From Hormiphora californensis (lineage: Eukaryota > Ctenophora > Tentaculata > Cydippida > Pleurobrachiidae), in assembly GCA_020137815.1 (NCBI GenBank), contig CM035359.1, positions 1,109,886 through 1,159,885 on the forward strand: a stretch of DNA of 50,000 bases, read 5' to 3'. How positions within the stretch are numbered: the first letter of the stretch is position 1; each line of letters starts with the position of its first letter. Of the stretch, positions 1 to 23,114 are shown piece after piece. The notes under the pieces are model-generated. The model did no database searches, had not been told where the DNA came from, and saw only the letters and a list, made by a program, of their open reading frames with translations. The translations under genes were made by a program, and so were the position numbers.

Positions 1-107
1 TCCTCTCCTTTTCTGCGAGGAGTCAGGGTGACCATCCAAATTATAAGAAGCCGGTGACCACATTTTAATATCGGCCCGGGTTTAGCACCCTGTCCACGGC
101 AGTGAGA

Positions 108-185
108 TAAAGATAGAGAGAGATAAAGATAGAGAGAGAGAGAGAGGGATATCAAGGGGAGAAAGAGAGAGAGAGAAAGAGAGAG
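108..185. repeat. GA-rich microsatellite
   Basis: Imperfect (GA)n with GATA interruptions. Confidence 0.85.
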
Positions 186-990
186 AATTCTTGAAACTAG
201 AGGTAATAGGTTCGTTGTCACCGTCTATCTTTCACTTTTACTCATAAACAATGGTTAGCTATTCTGTACTAGACCGTACTTTTTACTTAAGTTACGAGCT
301 AATCCTAATTTCCACTATTTGTCGTTATGGGGCTGTGACAAGAGAGGGTCGCGCAAGGCAGCCTTTTTACAATCCTATAACGACGTGACCCGCGGTAGAA
401 GCAGGTTGGTAACGAAGTAACCCAGCTCCCTAATTGCCAGTGCATCGAAGGTCGTGAGGCGAGGGGTTATTTCGTAACCAATGTAGCCGGGTATCTTTTT
501 TTTGTATCAATACAAGAGACAGTTCTAGGGTATCAGCTCCATGTAGAGAGATATAGATTATGAGAGGGGAGATGCCAAATGATAAGAATGGTTCTTTCTC
601 AATAATCAGTACCCAAGTTCCCTGTCTCTTGCTCTCCCCTTTTTTCTCTATCGATCTCTCGTTTCTTCTCCTCCCTGACCAGTCACCCTCTCATCTCTCC
701 CCTTTCTGTCACTCTCCCTCTAGTCCTATATTTCTTATCATGTCGGACCCAGTTGACCCGCTCTCTTGTCACAACTGTCACAGCACGACATATTTTCCTT
801 CTTTCCCCCCTAAATTTTTTATCACATTTTTAGTTCTCCAACTTTGAGGTTTTTTCCCCTATTTTCGAATGAGTCATTTTTTTATGACGTCATATGTACC
901 TAGCCACTCACCCGGAAAACGATCCATTGTTTTAACCTAGCTAGCAATAATAGATCGTGGGAATGAAATTTAAATAATGGCCTGGAGATA

Positions 991-1014
991 TAATTCTCTC
1001 TATCTCTTCTCTCT

Positions 1015-1054
<40 letters not shown>

Positions 1055-1062
1055 ACTCTCTC

Positions 1063-1131
<69 letters not shown>
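991..1131. repeat. (CT)n microsatellite
   Basis: About 140 bp of nearly pure CT with a few TTCT and ACTC interruptions. The open frames across it are not genes. Confidence 0.95.
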
Positions 1132-1133
<2 letters not shown>

Positions 1134-1302
1134 TTTTGAAAAGTTGCAGATTCACCAGGAAGTTCTAAAATCAGGAATTCGGGCGGGACCAAGTACTCTC
1201 TCTATAAATGGTGACACTACTGTCGCTCATTTTAGTTACATTTTTGCTGAGAAAATTCTTTAAGTCATTACAATTGAGAAATTACTTGTACAGAAAGTAG
1301 CT

Positions 1303-1416
1303 GTCAGAGCATTGGCATGACCCTATTCTTATTTCTTTCTGCACGCGGAGCACGCGAGAACCTTACGAAATAACCCCGGGCGACCAAGCGAGAACCGTGG
1401 TCAGAGCATTGGCCTG
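1303..1416. repeat. Dispersed motif pair, GTCAGAGCATTGG
   Basis: The 13-mer GTCAGAGCATTGG occurs twice about 100 bp apart here. It occurs twice again at 23368-23426, and a related inverted form lies near 20330-20378. It looks like the ends of a small dispersed element, but I could not define borders or target duplications. Confidence 0.4.
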
Positions 1417-1473
1417 GGTGAGACAAGATTGTGCTTCGAGTAGCTCTACTTTATTTGCTTGGAGGTACAAAGG

Positions 1474-1476
1474 CGG

Positions 1477-1529
<53 letters not shown>

Positions 1530-1655
1530 AGAGAGAGAAAGAGAGAGCAACGAGAGAGAGAGGAGAGAGAGGGAGCTGAGAAAGAGAAAGAGAAAGAGAA
1601 AGAGAAAGAGAAAGAGAAAGAGAAAGAGAAAAGAAGAGAAAGAGAAAGAGAGAAT
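1474..1655. repeat. (GA)n plus (GAGAAA)n microsatellite
   Basis: A GA tract followed by a hexameric GAGAAA tract of about ten units, then a short GA-rich end. Confidence 0.93.
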
Positions 1656-2195
1656 AGTTCTTTGGACATATCGTTGATAGTGGTGCGAGGATATTATGTG
1701 TGTGTAGGTAATCGATATAATTATGTCTCTTCTCTCTCACTTCAACCCCCTTGGCCTCTCTCTCTCTCAATCCTCGCCCTCTTCCTCTCCTTCTTTCTCG
1801 CTTACCAGAGAGCACTTTGTTTACGCCCCTCATCTGGCTCGAGCATTAGAGTCGTTAGTTTTGCTTTTGACCTCGCCCCTCGGTGTAGGATTCGAATATA
1901 TTATACTTTATAGGGAGGGATTGTTCGACCCACTCTCGTGTTAGCAGGGACTGACTGTCAACTTCACAACTACATCACAAATACAGCAGCCCTACTCACG
2001 GATCCGTTTTCAAGTTCTCTGTTCGCCTTTGATCTAACTGAAACGTTTCCTTCTTCAGTTCCAAAACATCGAACTCCTCTCCAGTCTAGACTTTTCCAAT
2101 CAACTTTTGGCTTTTTTCAATTCTACAACATGTATTTTTGTGTAGTAACATTGGTAAATAAGTTTGCTTGTTGAGTACCTCAACTCTCAATCTCA

Positions 2196-2233
2196 CACAC
2201 ACTCACTCTCTCTCTCTCTCTCTCTCTCCTCTC

Positions 2234-2285
<52 letters not shown>

Positions 2286-2310
2286 CCGCTCTCTTATCTT
2301 CCTCCCTATA

Positions 2311-2352
<42 letters not shown>

Positions 2353-2356
2353 TCCC

Positions 2357-2407
<51 letters not shown>
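2196..2407. repeat. (CT)n microsatellite
   Basis: A compound CT tract with short non-CT breaks. Confidence 0.95.
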
Positions 2408-2410
<3 letters not shown>

Positions 2411-3791
2411 GTTGATACTGGTGAGCACAATGTTTGTTGTATGATTTTTACCCATATCTATATTCTATATTTTACCCTTTATCACTATTCGCTTCTCGAA
2501 ATCTGTTTTTTTTCTTTACAAAACATAGTTCATTTGAACAACATCGTCGTTGAAGACATGTCACCTTGGAATTTCCTAATAAGGATTCCTTAGGATTCCT
2601 AACTTTCTGATCCAGACATAAATAGATTCCGTATTATTAACAGCTGTGAGGGTGGTCTCTATTTGATTGCCTGTCCAAACTTGACAACCTCAAATTTGAT
2701 TCGGTTTCCGTTCTATATTCCTATAATATTATTCTCAGAACTGTAGCTTAATTTTTATTTTTGTAGTTTCTCTATTTTATTTTCTTGCCCTTTTTCCTTA
2801 CTATCTTTCTCTCTCGTTCTTTATATACTTCTCTCTGTAGTTCTTTATATACTTCTCTCTGTAGTTCTCACTGTTCCGTTCTTTTTAAGTCTGCTGCATA
2901 TAGTATCGATCATATGCTTCCCTTTCCCACGCGCAAATTTCACTTAGTCGCTATGGCAACTGTCCTCTCTCTCTATCCCTATCTCTATCCCTCTCTCTAT
3001 CATCCCTATCTATCTCTCTCTATCATCCCTCTCTCTAAATGTCTCTCATGATATGTACCTCTCTCCAAGCTACCATATAATCCCCCTCGACTATGTGTTC
3101 TACTTCATGTAATCCTTCTGCAGCCCTTTCTAGAATTTAACATCTAAACGTTTGGGAGACTGGGAAATTTAGAATAAAACTCTCTTTTTTCGCGTGCACA
3201 TAACAACGTTGTCACACTGTTGAAGCTTTGGTCTTTGGCCTTTGGGGCTACAAAACAGTGTCATGATCAATTGTTGAGTCATGATCACCCCCTGTCATGA
3301 GTCATATCACCCCTTGGCGTGTCTTGAACCGTTCGTTGGAGCGTGGAGACAATACGATACGATCGAACTTTTTCCGTGCAAGACTCTCAAACCAAATACT
3401 AAATGAAATGGTAACATTGTTGTATGTTTTTATTCGCTGTCTTCCTATGCTATGGTAATCTAGGTTTGAGTAGTTAAGATTGCTACCTACGTATTATAAT
3501 TAGGCTATGTAACTCTGTACTGAGAGAGATGGAGAGAGAGAGAGAGAGAAGGTGTTTTTACCTTGGCATTATTGTAGACATACAGGCCACAACTTCTCTC
3601 TCTTCTCTACATTTCCAGCTGTATGCTCCATTGCTATTCTACCCGCGGCATCTAGATTCTAGGTCTGCTGCCTCCAAGTCTGTGACATGATTATAATTTC
3701 AATACTATTATAATATTGGGTAAATCTAACCGATTCTATACCGAATGATATCTTGACTCAATTTGTAATATTCTGATGTATCCTTAGTCGA

Positions 3792-3900
3792 CAGGAACCG
3801 ACCAAATAAGGAAATACTGGTCCCTGATTGGCTGATAACCAGTCACGTGACCTAAATAACGAGTTCTGATTGGTTGCTTACTTGTTTCGGTCGGTTCCTG
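3792..3900 (+). mobile_element. 109-bp hAT-type MITE, copy 1
   Basis: Begins CAGGAACCGACC and ends in the inverse complement GGTCGGTTCCTG. Flanks TTAGTCGA and TTTGTCGA form an 8-bp target-site duplication with one mismatch. Internally it carries two ATTGG (inverse CCAAT) boxes and a central GTCACGTGAC. It is too short to code for anything; a hAT transposase in trans is inferred from the 8-bp duplications and the CAGG termini. Confidence 0.85.
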
Positions 3901-4117
3901 TTTGTCGACATTGTTGAGGGTCCCATATCCCTTACTCAAGGGTGGGTGAGATTGCTTCCTGTTATATTGTACGATGTGTGGGAAATCTTGTGTCATTGAG
4001 TTTTTGAAACCTAAAATAGTTGATTGATCCCAGTCAATAAATTCCCAAGATCCCATCTTCCCTCTCTCTCTGGTATCTATAACACAAAGAACAAGTGTGA
4101 ACACGCCCTACAGACAA

Positions 4118-4240
4118 CACTGAAAATCACGTGACTCACACTTCTCCCTCCTGATTGGATGGACAGATCACGTGACAAGCCGTTCTTGCTTCTGATTGGC
4201 CGAGCAGGATGGAGCTGCAGTAGCGCGGCGGGAAATGACA
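4118..4240 (+). promoter_or_regulatory. Promoter-like cluster: CCAAT, E-box and E2F-like sites
   Basis: Within ~120 bp there are two CACGTGAC E-boxes, two inverse CCAAT boxes (CTGATTGG) and a GGCGGGAAA E2F-like site. This is the make-up of a TATA-less animal promoter, reading to the right. It is not bounded by MITE ends, although the motif set resembles that of the MITE. I cannot connect it to a recognised gene; a short open frame starting at 4235 has no similarity I know. Confidence 0.35.
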
Positions 4241-4795
4241 GAACTGGAGGAAGTTGGAGGAGGAGAGAAAGCATCCCGCAAGCTTCTTTTGTTTCTTTTT
4301 GATAGGTCATTCTTTGTTCTTTTCACCCCTCTCTCTTTTCTTTATTTCTCCTCCAGCAACTTTGCTTATTGTTTTCAAGTTCTGTAGATCTAGCCAGAGA
4401 GAAAGAGAGCTGGCGGGGATACCTAGCAACTTGTTACAGTGGACCTAGACTCTGTTAGAACATAACAAGTTACAGCTGCTTATAGGTGTCTATATATTGG
4501 AATATAATTCAGACTTGGAGAGCTTTCAATAAAAAATTACGCTACTCTCTAAGACGTGAGATGGACCACTATATTAGGATATATAGGATATTCATGTTCT
4601 TGACAAATTTAACTAAATATTTAGTCACCACGGCCACCACGCTGTACCACCTGGCCGGGCCTGTATTTTTACTTTCGTTTTCTTTAGCCCCCCCCCCTTC
4701 ACACTCATTATAGTTACTCTCCATTGTCTGTCCCGCTCTTAATTCTATATTTCTCAACATGTCTGGAAGCTGTGGTCTCAGCATTATATTCTTGA

Positions 4796-4904
4796 CAGGA
4801 ACCGACCGAATCAGGAAATACTGGTCGCTGATTGGCTGATAACCAGTCACGTGACCTAAATAACGAGTTCTGATTGGTTGTTTACTTGCTTCGGTCGGTT
4901 CTTG
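4796..4904 (+). mobile_element. 109-bp hAT-type MITE, copy 2
   Basis: Same length, termini, two ATTGG boxes and central E-box as copy 1. The flanking 8-mers (ATTCTTGA, ATATATTG) are not a clear duplication, so this copy is older or rearranged. Confidence 0.8.
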
Positions 4905-5447
4905 ATATATTGATCTCATGAGCCCTACTTTTCTCATGAATGAGCCCTGCTTGAGCCCTATTCAACCACAAATATGATTTACGTTTTTAGTTCCTGATCT
5001 AGCTGAGAATCTATCATTTATCATAATCCCTCTCTCGTCTGCATCAGAGAGGAACTTGAGAGAGACAGATGGAAAATTATCATTATACAGACAGAGAATC
5101 CTAGCTCTAGAGCTCTGTCTGTATCGTTTTCATTCTGTCTCTATTCTCTGAATGAATCGGAGAGTTCTCGATCTGTTAACCACAACTAAATATAGCTAGG
5201 CCGCCCTAGTACACATATAATATATGCCACCCCATTTAACGGCTTTCTCTCTTTCTTTCTCCCTATTTATATCTCTCTCTTTCTCTCTCATTTCTATCTC
5301 TCCAGTCTCCCTAGTCCCAACCATCTCTATCTCTCTCCCTCACTCTTTCACAGCGGGGATTGTCTATCTTTCCGCGTACCCGGAAACTATAATTTCACGA
5401 TCTTTCTCTCACACATATAGACACTAATTGGTCCTCTATAATTATCA

Positions 5448-5530
5448 GATTGGGAGATAGCCAATCAGGGCCGTGTAAGGACAGTCCTCAGCCAATCAGG
5501 AGGCTTGAAATGGTGTCACGTGATAATTTC
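5448..5530. promoter_or_regulatory. CCAAT-CCAAT-CACGTGA cluster
   Basis: Two AGCCAATCAG boxes about 30 bp apart are followed by GTGTCACGTGAT. The composition resembles the MITE interior but no CAGGAACC ends are present. It could be a native promoter or a decayed element. Confidence 0.3.
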
Positions 5531-5594
5531 TATCATCATCAAGAGATGATTGTGAGCGAGCTGAACAAGGTCATCGCAGAGAGTGCGATGTGAA

Positions 5595-5770
<176 letters not shown>

Positions 5771-6186
5771 ACTAGAAAGAACATGTGTTAGAGAGAAGTA
5801 GATAGTTATGAAAGCCACAATATTCTCATCTCACGATATATCTTTCTATCTATCTATCAGTCTTGAAAAGCTATGATCATTGTATTGAGTTCGTGAACTG
5901 TTCTAGAAAGATCTCCATATTGTAGTTAATCATCCCGAGATAGAACGTCTTTGTGGCAAGCTTTTTTCAGATTCTATAAGTGACGAATTATCCGTTAGAG
6001 CTCGTTCCCAATTTGATCATCTTTAATCGATCATTGACATCAATTAGCATGGTTTTGTGGTGGTGATCAGATTCTCTATTCGATAGATTTCTAGTTTCCA
6101 CGCTTAATTCTCGTTACATTGCTCTTCCTTCGCAGAAGTAGATCCACGTGCTGTAATAACTTCCTGACAAGTCCAACCCTTTCCCA

Positions 6187-6300
6187 TTTCCATGTTCTCT
6201 CTCTCTCTGATCTCTGACTCTCTCTCTATCTCTCTCTCTCCGTCCCTCCCTCACCTCTCTTCTCGTATCTCTATATCCCTCTATATCTCTCTTTTCTCTC
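6187..6300. repeat. CT-rich low-complexity tract
   Basis: Interrupted CT/CTAT/CCCT tract. Confidence 0.8.
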
Positions 6301-6589
6301 TTTAGAGTTAGACTTAGAGACAGGGACCTGGCGCAGATTTACAAATTTTGAAAACTCGATTTTAAACACGACTGATCGTGATACGCGGTGTCATTCTGCC
6401 GTTTCTATTTTTGAAAATCTAAGCTCATCAATAGTTTTCTACACCTTGCAAAATAGTAACTAACTCTTATTTTCATCTTGATAGAACGTGAGTCGTTAAA
6501 ATTGTTATTTGATTAGTATAGGCTCACCCAGCTTGTCCAACTTACCCCATCAAAAAATGTGTGTTCCCTTTCTCCATGTCTCTCTCCGT

Positions 6590-6641
6590 CCCCCTCCCCT
6601 CTCTCTCTCTCTCTTTTTCTTTTTCTCTCTCTCTCTCTCCA

Positions 6642-6677
<36 letters not shown>

Positions 6678-6690
6678 TCTCTCTCCAGGT
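6590..6690. repeat. (CT)n microsatellite
   Basis: CT tract with TTTTTC and CCATC interruptions. Confidence 0.92.
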
Positions 6691-6976
6691 GTTTCAAAGA
6701 CCCATCTTTCTCTCACCCACAAAGTTCTGTGTGGTGAGACTAGGCTAAAATGTAGGTTGTGATGATGGTGGTCAGATGTTCCCCAATTGCCATGGTAACT
6801 CGTGATAATGGAACGCGGTCATGACAACATGATCATCTGATCACTATATTTTGATGAAATTACCTATGGTCAGTTTTAGGAACTTCTTGTGGAAATTCCA
6901 CAAGAATTTAGTGACACATTTTGAGATTTGATCATTTGAGAGTCCTAGTAATACTACTATTATTATTAGTAGTATG

Positions 6977-7085
6977 TAGAAACCGACCGAATCAAGAAAT
7001 ACTGTTCCCTGATTGGCTGATAACCAGTCACGTGACCTAAATAACGAGTTCTGATTGGTTGTTTACTTGTTTCGGTCGGTTCCTG
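6977..7085 (+). mobile_element. 109-bp hAT-type MITE, copy 3, exact 8-bp TSD
   Basis: Flanked on both sides by GTAGTATG, an exact 8-bp target-site duplication (6969-6976 and 7086-7093). The left end is mutated to TAGAAACC; the right end GGTTCCTG is intact. Interior is as in the other copies. Confidence 0.92.
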
Positions 7086-7311
7086 GTAGTATGATATTGT
7101 AGTTTTCAAGAGTTCAGTATCTGTAAGAAACAAAAGAGATGGGTGGTTAGATTATTACCTACTAAACTGAACACATCCCACTGAACACACTGAATACTTC
7201 CCCTAAAGTATCGGGTACATGATAGTTGTGTGTGTGTATGGGGCATATTTAGAGCTCCTGTGCCCCGCATGGAATAAGGCGAGTAGACTTAGAGTCTTAA
7301 AACTACCCCAA

Positions 7312-7313
<2 letters not shown>

Positions 7314-7373
<60 letters not shown>
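7314..7373. repeat. (CT)n microsatellite
   Basis: Pure CT run of about 60 bp. Confidence 0.95.
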
Positions 7374-7375
<2 letters not shown>

Positions 7376-7738
7376 GTCTATATCCATCTACCTTTCGCCT
7401 CCAAGCCCTATTTTGCCATGTGGTGTCTATTCTAAATATTGACCCCTTAGATACAAATGTGTGTATGTTTCTAAACGCCATTTCGTCGCAATGAATAACT
7501 CATAGCTAACCAAATGAGCATTTGCCTGGCTAGACTGTGTTTCGGGTGCAAATGTAAAGGGAGGGTTAGAACATAACAAATGAGCATTGAGCTCGCTGTA
7601 TTCTGTCTCCAAGGATACTTCTGTAATCTGTACCCACAGTTATTTTATCATTTATTTTATATTTATTATCATATTTTATTTTATGTTTATGTTTTGTCTG
7701 AAACATCCGGCACGAAGATCTTTATTTGAAAGTGTTTC

Positions 7739-8305
7739 CCCATCTCTCTCCCATCTGTCTCTCCCATCTGTCTCTCCCATCTGTCTCTCCCATCTCTCTC
7801 TCTCTCTCCCATCTCTCTCTCCCATCTCTCCCTCTCCCATCTCTCTCTCTCTCCCATCTCTCTCTCCCATCTCTCCCTCTCCCATCTCTCTCTCCATCTC
7901 TCTCTCGCATCTCTCCCTCTCCCATCTCTCTCTCTCCCATCTCTCTCTCCCATCTCTCTCTCTCTCCCATCTCTCTCTCTCCCATCTCTCTCTCTCCCAT
8001 CTCTCCCTCTCCCATCTCACTCTCTCCCATCTCTCTCTCCCATGTCTCCCTCTCCCATCTCTCTCTCCATCTCTCTCTCGCATCTCTCCCTCTCCCATCT
8101 CTCCCTCTCCACCCCAATCTGTCCCTCTCCACCCCCATCTCCCTCTCCACCCTATCTCTCCCTCTCCACCCCCATCTCTCCCTCTCCACCCCCATCTCTC
8201 CCTCTCCACCCCCATCTCTCCCTCTCCACCCCCATCTCCCTCTCCACCCCATCTCCCTCTCCACCCCCATCTCTCCCATCTCTCCCTCTCCACCCCCATC
8301 TCTCG
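7739..8305. repeat. CCATCTCTCTC minisatellite
   Basis: About 560 bp of short units built on CCCATCTCTCTCTC. It shifts near 8105 into a CCCTCTCCACCCCCATCT version. Frames run open across it in several phases because it lacks stops, so none is credible as a gene. Confidence 0.93.
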
Positions 8306-8481
8306 GCGTGTGTATAACTGTGTACCCTACCGACCAGTCTGTGGGCCTGTGTGTTTTTCACCTCTCTCAGATCTCCTGTCAACACCATGACCTCCTCTCC
8401 TCCACAGATAAGAGGAAGATGTCACGTGATCTGGGTCATGTGTGGTCCTGATCCTGGCACATTTCCCACGACCCTGGGGAG

Positions 8482-8484
8482 AGA

Positions 8485-8539
<55 letters not shown>
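8482..8539. repeat. (GA)n microsatellite
   Basis: GA tract. Confidence 0.95.
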
Positions 8540-8542
<3 letters not shown>

Positions 8543-8813
8543 GTCGCTGGTATATGTGACACCAATCGATTGCCAAAAATCCTTTGCAGTGTCCTTATCC
8601 TTTGTACACAAAGTTGCCAATCGTAGATAAACTAACACCAAAGGGCAAAGAGAGTTATAGAGATATACTGATAGAAAGAGAAATAGAGAGAGAATTTAAA
8701 GTAAGAACCGGCCGGGAGTTTAAGAGACTTTCGCGCTTTTCAAGAAAAGCACTTTTTTGGTCATGTGCCCATGTGGGACTCAAAGTAGACGCAGTCCTAA
8801 ACACCTCTCCCGT

Positions 8814-8906
8814 TCCTATATCTGTCACCCCCCACCTCATCATGTGAACCCTGTCAGGCACAGATATAGGAACGATGAAGACATGAAAAAAAAAAAAAAA
8901 AAAAAA
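8814..8906 (+). mobile_element. Retroposed small-RNA-like insert with poly(A) tail and 15-bp TSD
   Basis: A ~72-nt body followed by an A-tract of about 20 or more is flanked by exact 15-bp direct repeats AAACACCTCTCCCGT (8799-8813 and 8907-8921; the right copy starts inside the A-run). That is the signature of target-primed reverse transcription by a LINE. The body opens with TCCTATATCTGT, pairs with ACAGATATAGGA about 35 nt later to give a 12-bp stem, and ends in a short tail. I do not recognise the parent RNA. The exact duplications point to a young insertion. Confidence 0.8.
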
Positions 8907-9599
8907 AAACACCTCTCCCGTAGAGTTGCTGTGTGTGAGAGTGTGTCATCGCCCCGAGATTTTGGTCCGTCACCTATAAATGGGGAACTGGGAGAGAGAG
9001 AGAGAGAGATAGAGTGAGATAGACTAAGATATAGAGTGAGAGATAGAGTGAGGGGGCGAGGGAGAGAGAAATAACGATGAGTCAGTAAAAAGTAGAGAGG
9101 ATATTTAACTGTTAGAACTCAAGACGCAGTTTGCCCAATGTATAGTCTGATATACAATCGACTATAGCTTCTTTTTACTCTCCTTCACTCCTCTTTCATC
9201 TCTTTTTCCTACCACCCTCTCGACCTACGGGTTCATTTGCGTCCTGTCTCGTCGTTAGTTGTAAAGTATAATATTCGTTTGCGTCTAAACAGTTGGGGGG
9301 GGCCGACAAGCAATTGTTATATTGTGTGTGTCGGGAGTCATTCGCCACAAGAGTGTCCCTTTCTCTATTCCCCACTTTTCTCTCTGGGTCTCCCCCTTAC
9401 TTTTTTTCTGGGCCCCTTTTTAAATTTCCTTTTTTGACCTCCCCTTTAAAAAAACAAGCCCTATAGTATCTCACCTACTTAAAATTTTTGTTTAAATTGT
9501 GTCATGTTTTCCTTATTTTTGTAGACAATGGTTCAAACCCCCCCCCCCCGTCGATTTAAGTTGTCACTTATTTCCCGAATAGAAGTTTTGGGAAAAGGT

Positions 9600-9745
9600 C
9601 ATATCCAATAGCGAACATTAAATTTCTTACGTTTTGTTGGCGATCTGAATTTGTCCGTTCATCTGAATTTGTCCGTCTATTTGAATTTTTCAGGCCATTT
9701 GAATTTTTCAGGCCATTTGAATTTGTCATGCGATTTGAATTTGAT
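9600..9745. repeat. Short tandem repeat, ATTTGAATTT core
   Basis: About six imperfect units of ~20 bp sharing (C)ATTTGAATTT(G/T)TC. No function is apparent. Confidence 0.7.
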
Positions 9746-9854
9746 ATCTTAGAGAGGATATCCTCTCTTTCGGCCGTGTTTCGAATATTTCTAACTAACT
9801 TTACCTCCCTTTTTGAACTCATCGTCCCTTCGTGGTTTTTGAGACCTTTCTAGT

Positions 9855-9978
9855 TGAATGAGAATATGGAAAGGAGGGAATGAGGGGGAGAAAGGGGGGG
9901 GAGAGAGGAGAAAAGAGGAGGGGGGAGGAAGGAAAAAGAGGAGAGAAGAGAGGAGAGAGAGAGAGACGAGAGAGAGAG

Positions 9979-10038
<60 letters not shown>

Positions 10039-10041
10039 AGT
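9855..10041. repeat. G/A-rich tract
   Basis: GGGGAGA-rich, grading into (GA)n. Confidence 0.9.
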
Positions 10042-10230
10042 GAAACCACCAGTTCCAGTATGTCCATCTAGTTACACTATGTTTGGTGATAGGAAACTCC
10101 GTTGGCATCAAGGAATATTTATGGTGTATGGTCTCTTTGATCTTTTCGGTTTATCTGTCTGACGTTATTTTACCATATGTTTTGGGTGTCCGATGTTACC
10201 ACATTCTTATTATTTCAACAAGCACGGACC

Positions 10231-10231
10231 A

Positions 10232-10306
<75 letters not shown>
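10231..10306. repeat. (CT)n microsatellite
   Basis: Pure CT run. Confidence 0.95.
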
Positions 10307-10671
10307 ACTCTCTCTGTTTATGACTTTTAGCTGCGATCTCTCAAATTTCGTCAGCCAAGCCCCGTTTTGCTCAACTTTCAAGTGATTCGACTCCCCACCC
10401 ACTATCGCACTTCAAAGCTATACCAAGGATCTTATATATCTCCCTCCACTAATCTACTAATCGCGTGGGTAGCTCGCTCGTTACTGCGACTCAATTGTAA
10501 CTTATATAATTCAATTTTAGGATCAGGGTAGTAGTTAATATTTGTAAGAGCCTGAATGGTAGAATTTAGTTGGTATACGAACACATTATTGGACCATGTT
10601 ACATTGTATTGGTAGATGGTGGGACATGAGTAGCATTAACCAGATGTTTCTATTTGACTAACTTATGCTCT

Positions 10672-10672
10672 C

Positions 10673-10768
<96 letters not shown>

Positions 10769-10778
10769 CTCTCTGTCC

Positions 10779-10861
<83 letters not shown>
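10672..10861. repeat. (CT)n microsatellite
   Basis: About 190 bp of CT with two short breaks. Confidence 0.95.
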
Positions 10862-10862
<1 letters not shown>

Positions 10863-11092
10863 CCTATCCCATGTGTCTATCTTTATTCTTTGATTGTATT
10901 GAAACTTTAGCCCTGTTCACCATCTCTCTCTCATTACTTGATGGTGTCTCGTCAATGGATACTAGGTGCATTTCTATCACGCTATCTTTCTCTTTCTTTC
11001 TCGTCATCGCCTTGATTTAATTTGTTTACGAGCTTAAAATTGTACTGAATTTTAAAAAAAAACTACCCTTCACAAATCATTCTCCTAGTGTT

Positions 11093-21261
<10,169 letters not shown>

Positions 21262-21412
21262 GAGAAAGGGAGAGATATATATATTGATGTCAGTTGTGCG
21301 CTGACACCGATCTTCTCCGAGCGAACGTGGTCGGCAACATCGCACTGACAGAGATATTGAGCTCGAGTCTCGAAAAAGTGATGACAATGTATTTGTGTCT
21401 GTGATCCAGAGC

Positions 21413-21600
<188 letters not shown>

Positions 21601-22038
21601 ACCGAAAGACTGATAGAGAGAAAAGGAGAGCGAGAGAGTGTGTTGTTATTTCAGAGTCATAATTTGAATTTGGGGAGCAGCTTCTACGGATCCTGTCTGA
21701 CGCCGCCGACCCTATCTGAGCGCAATTTGTGAATCAAATTGGGGCGATAGTACAGGCCTTAGGTCTCATACTACATTGAGCATTGTGGATTGAAGCTTAG
21801 TGAAGCAGGCAGTGATAGGAATTGAATTCCCATCACTGCCTGTGATTCCCGGAATTGTTCAGGAGTGATATCAGTGTTTGTGTGTGTGTTTGTGTGACTG
21901 TGTGTAAGTTTCTGGCAATATTGTCAAAGATTCAGACAGTTTTGCAGTGCTCCTTGGACACCATGTTTGTGACGCTTTCTCAGGGCGAGAAAGGGAAAGA
22001 GAGAATCAGAGACTCTCCGGACTCCGAAGTGTGTAGAT

Positions 22039-22147
22039 CAGGAACAGACCGACACAAGTAAACAACCAATCAGAACTCGTTATTTAGGTCACGTGACTGG
22101 TCATCAGCCAATCAGCGACCAGTATTTCCTGATTCGGTCGGTTCCTG
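22039..22147 (-). mobile_element. 109-bp hAT-type MITE, copy 4 (inverted), exact 8-bp TSD
   Basis: Opposite orientation to copies 1-3. Flanked on both sides by GTGTAGAT (22031-22038 and 22148-22155). Carries two CCAATCAG boxes and the central GTCACGTGAC. Confidence 0.92.
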
Positions 22148-22924
22148 GTGTAGATTAAAGCATGCTCGCCTAGTGTTTTTTAGAGCACCCCTTCCTTTCG
22201 ACATATATAATTATTATAGAATTCTAGAGATTTATCTTGTACAAACACTAGTTTGACCAGATTTATTATAAAAACTGACTTGACTGCAGAGAGAACTTGA
22301 CTACTACGGATATACGTTTAGGAAATTTGTATTTTTTGTAAGACTGTTAGGTGCTTATATTCAATACTAAATCGACGCTAAAATTCAAAGGTTTATACAA
22401 GCTGCCCTACCCGGGTCTTGTGCAGTAGTGTTGCGTGAGGACCCACGCGTGAGCAATGAAGCTGACGCGTGAGATAAGAAAGGCATGCGATTGAGAGAGA
22501 GAAAGCGCAATGTAAGAACAGTGTTTGTTTTAACTTTGCCATTTATTTATTTTGATATTTAATTCTTAACTAAACTTTGAAAATATTTCCTTTGTTCAAA
22601 ACTTCAATTTGGTGCTCGGCCCAAAATTACAGCATGGGTAAACATCCGGCATGACATGAAGCAATAAACTATACAATATATGCATGATACAGCCCTATTC
22701 TTTAAAACACATTTGCCGGGCACCAACTTCCCCAGCCCCTCGCTCCGCTCGCAGGAAGCGAAGCGCACGAAAGAGGGTCAGCGAGTTACCTGACACAGTG
22801 ATTGTGCCAGTGGTACCCGTTATACTGGTGCAGCTTTGCCAATGAAAGTGTTTTCCAAATCTGCCAGGCATCGCGCTGATCCTTAGCAAGGCTGTGACTG
22901 TGAGTCACAGCCTTGCCTGGAGTG

Positions 22925-22983
22925 TCGACCTGAGGGTTTTAGAGTCACAGCCTAGCCTGTGACTCTAAAAACCCTCCGGTCGA
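22925..22983. repeat. 59-bp palindrome
   Basis: TCGACCTGAGGGTTTTAGAG and its near inverse complement flank a 4-base centre. It would form a strong hairpin. No known class. Confidence 0.7.
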
Positions 22984-23114
22984 TTTAAAAAAATAACGAA
23001 TCCTGCTCGCCCTACGGGCCCACGGGCTACTTAATCCACTCGGGCTGCACCCTCGGTGGATTGAGTGATGATGTATGGTACTAGTGCATGGTGCTATCCC
23101 CCATTCTCATCCAG

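Noticed and set aside
7587-8451. Long open frames (up to 267 codons) in the CCATCTCTCTC repeat on both strands
   Set aside because: Open in several phases because the repeat has no stops; Ser-Pro-Leu and Arg-Glu-Trp strings are not gene-like.
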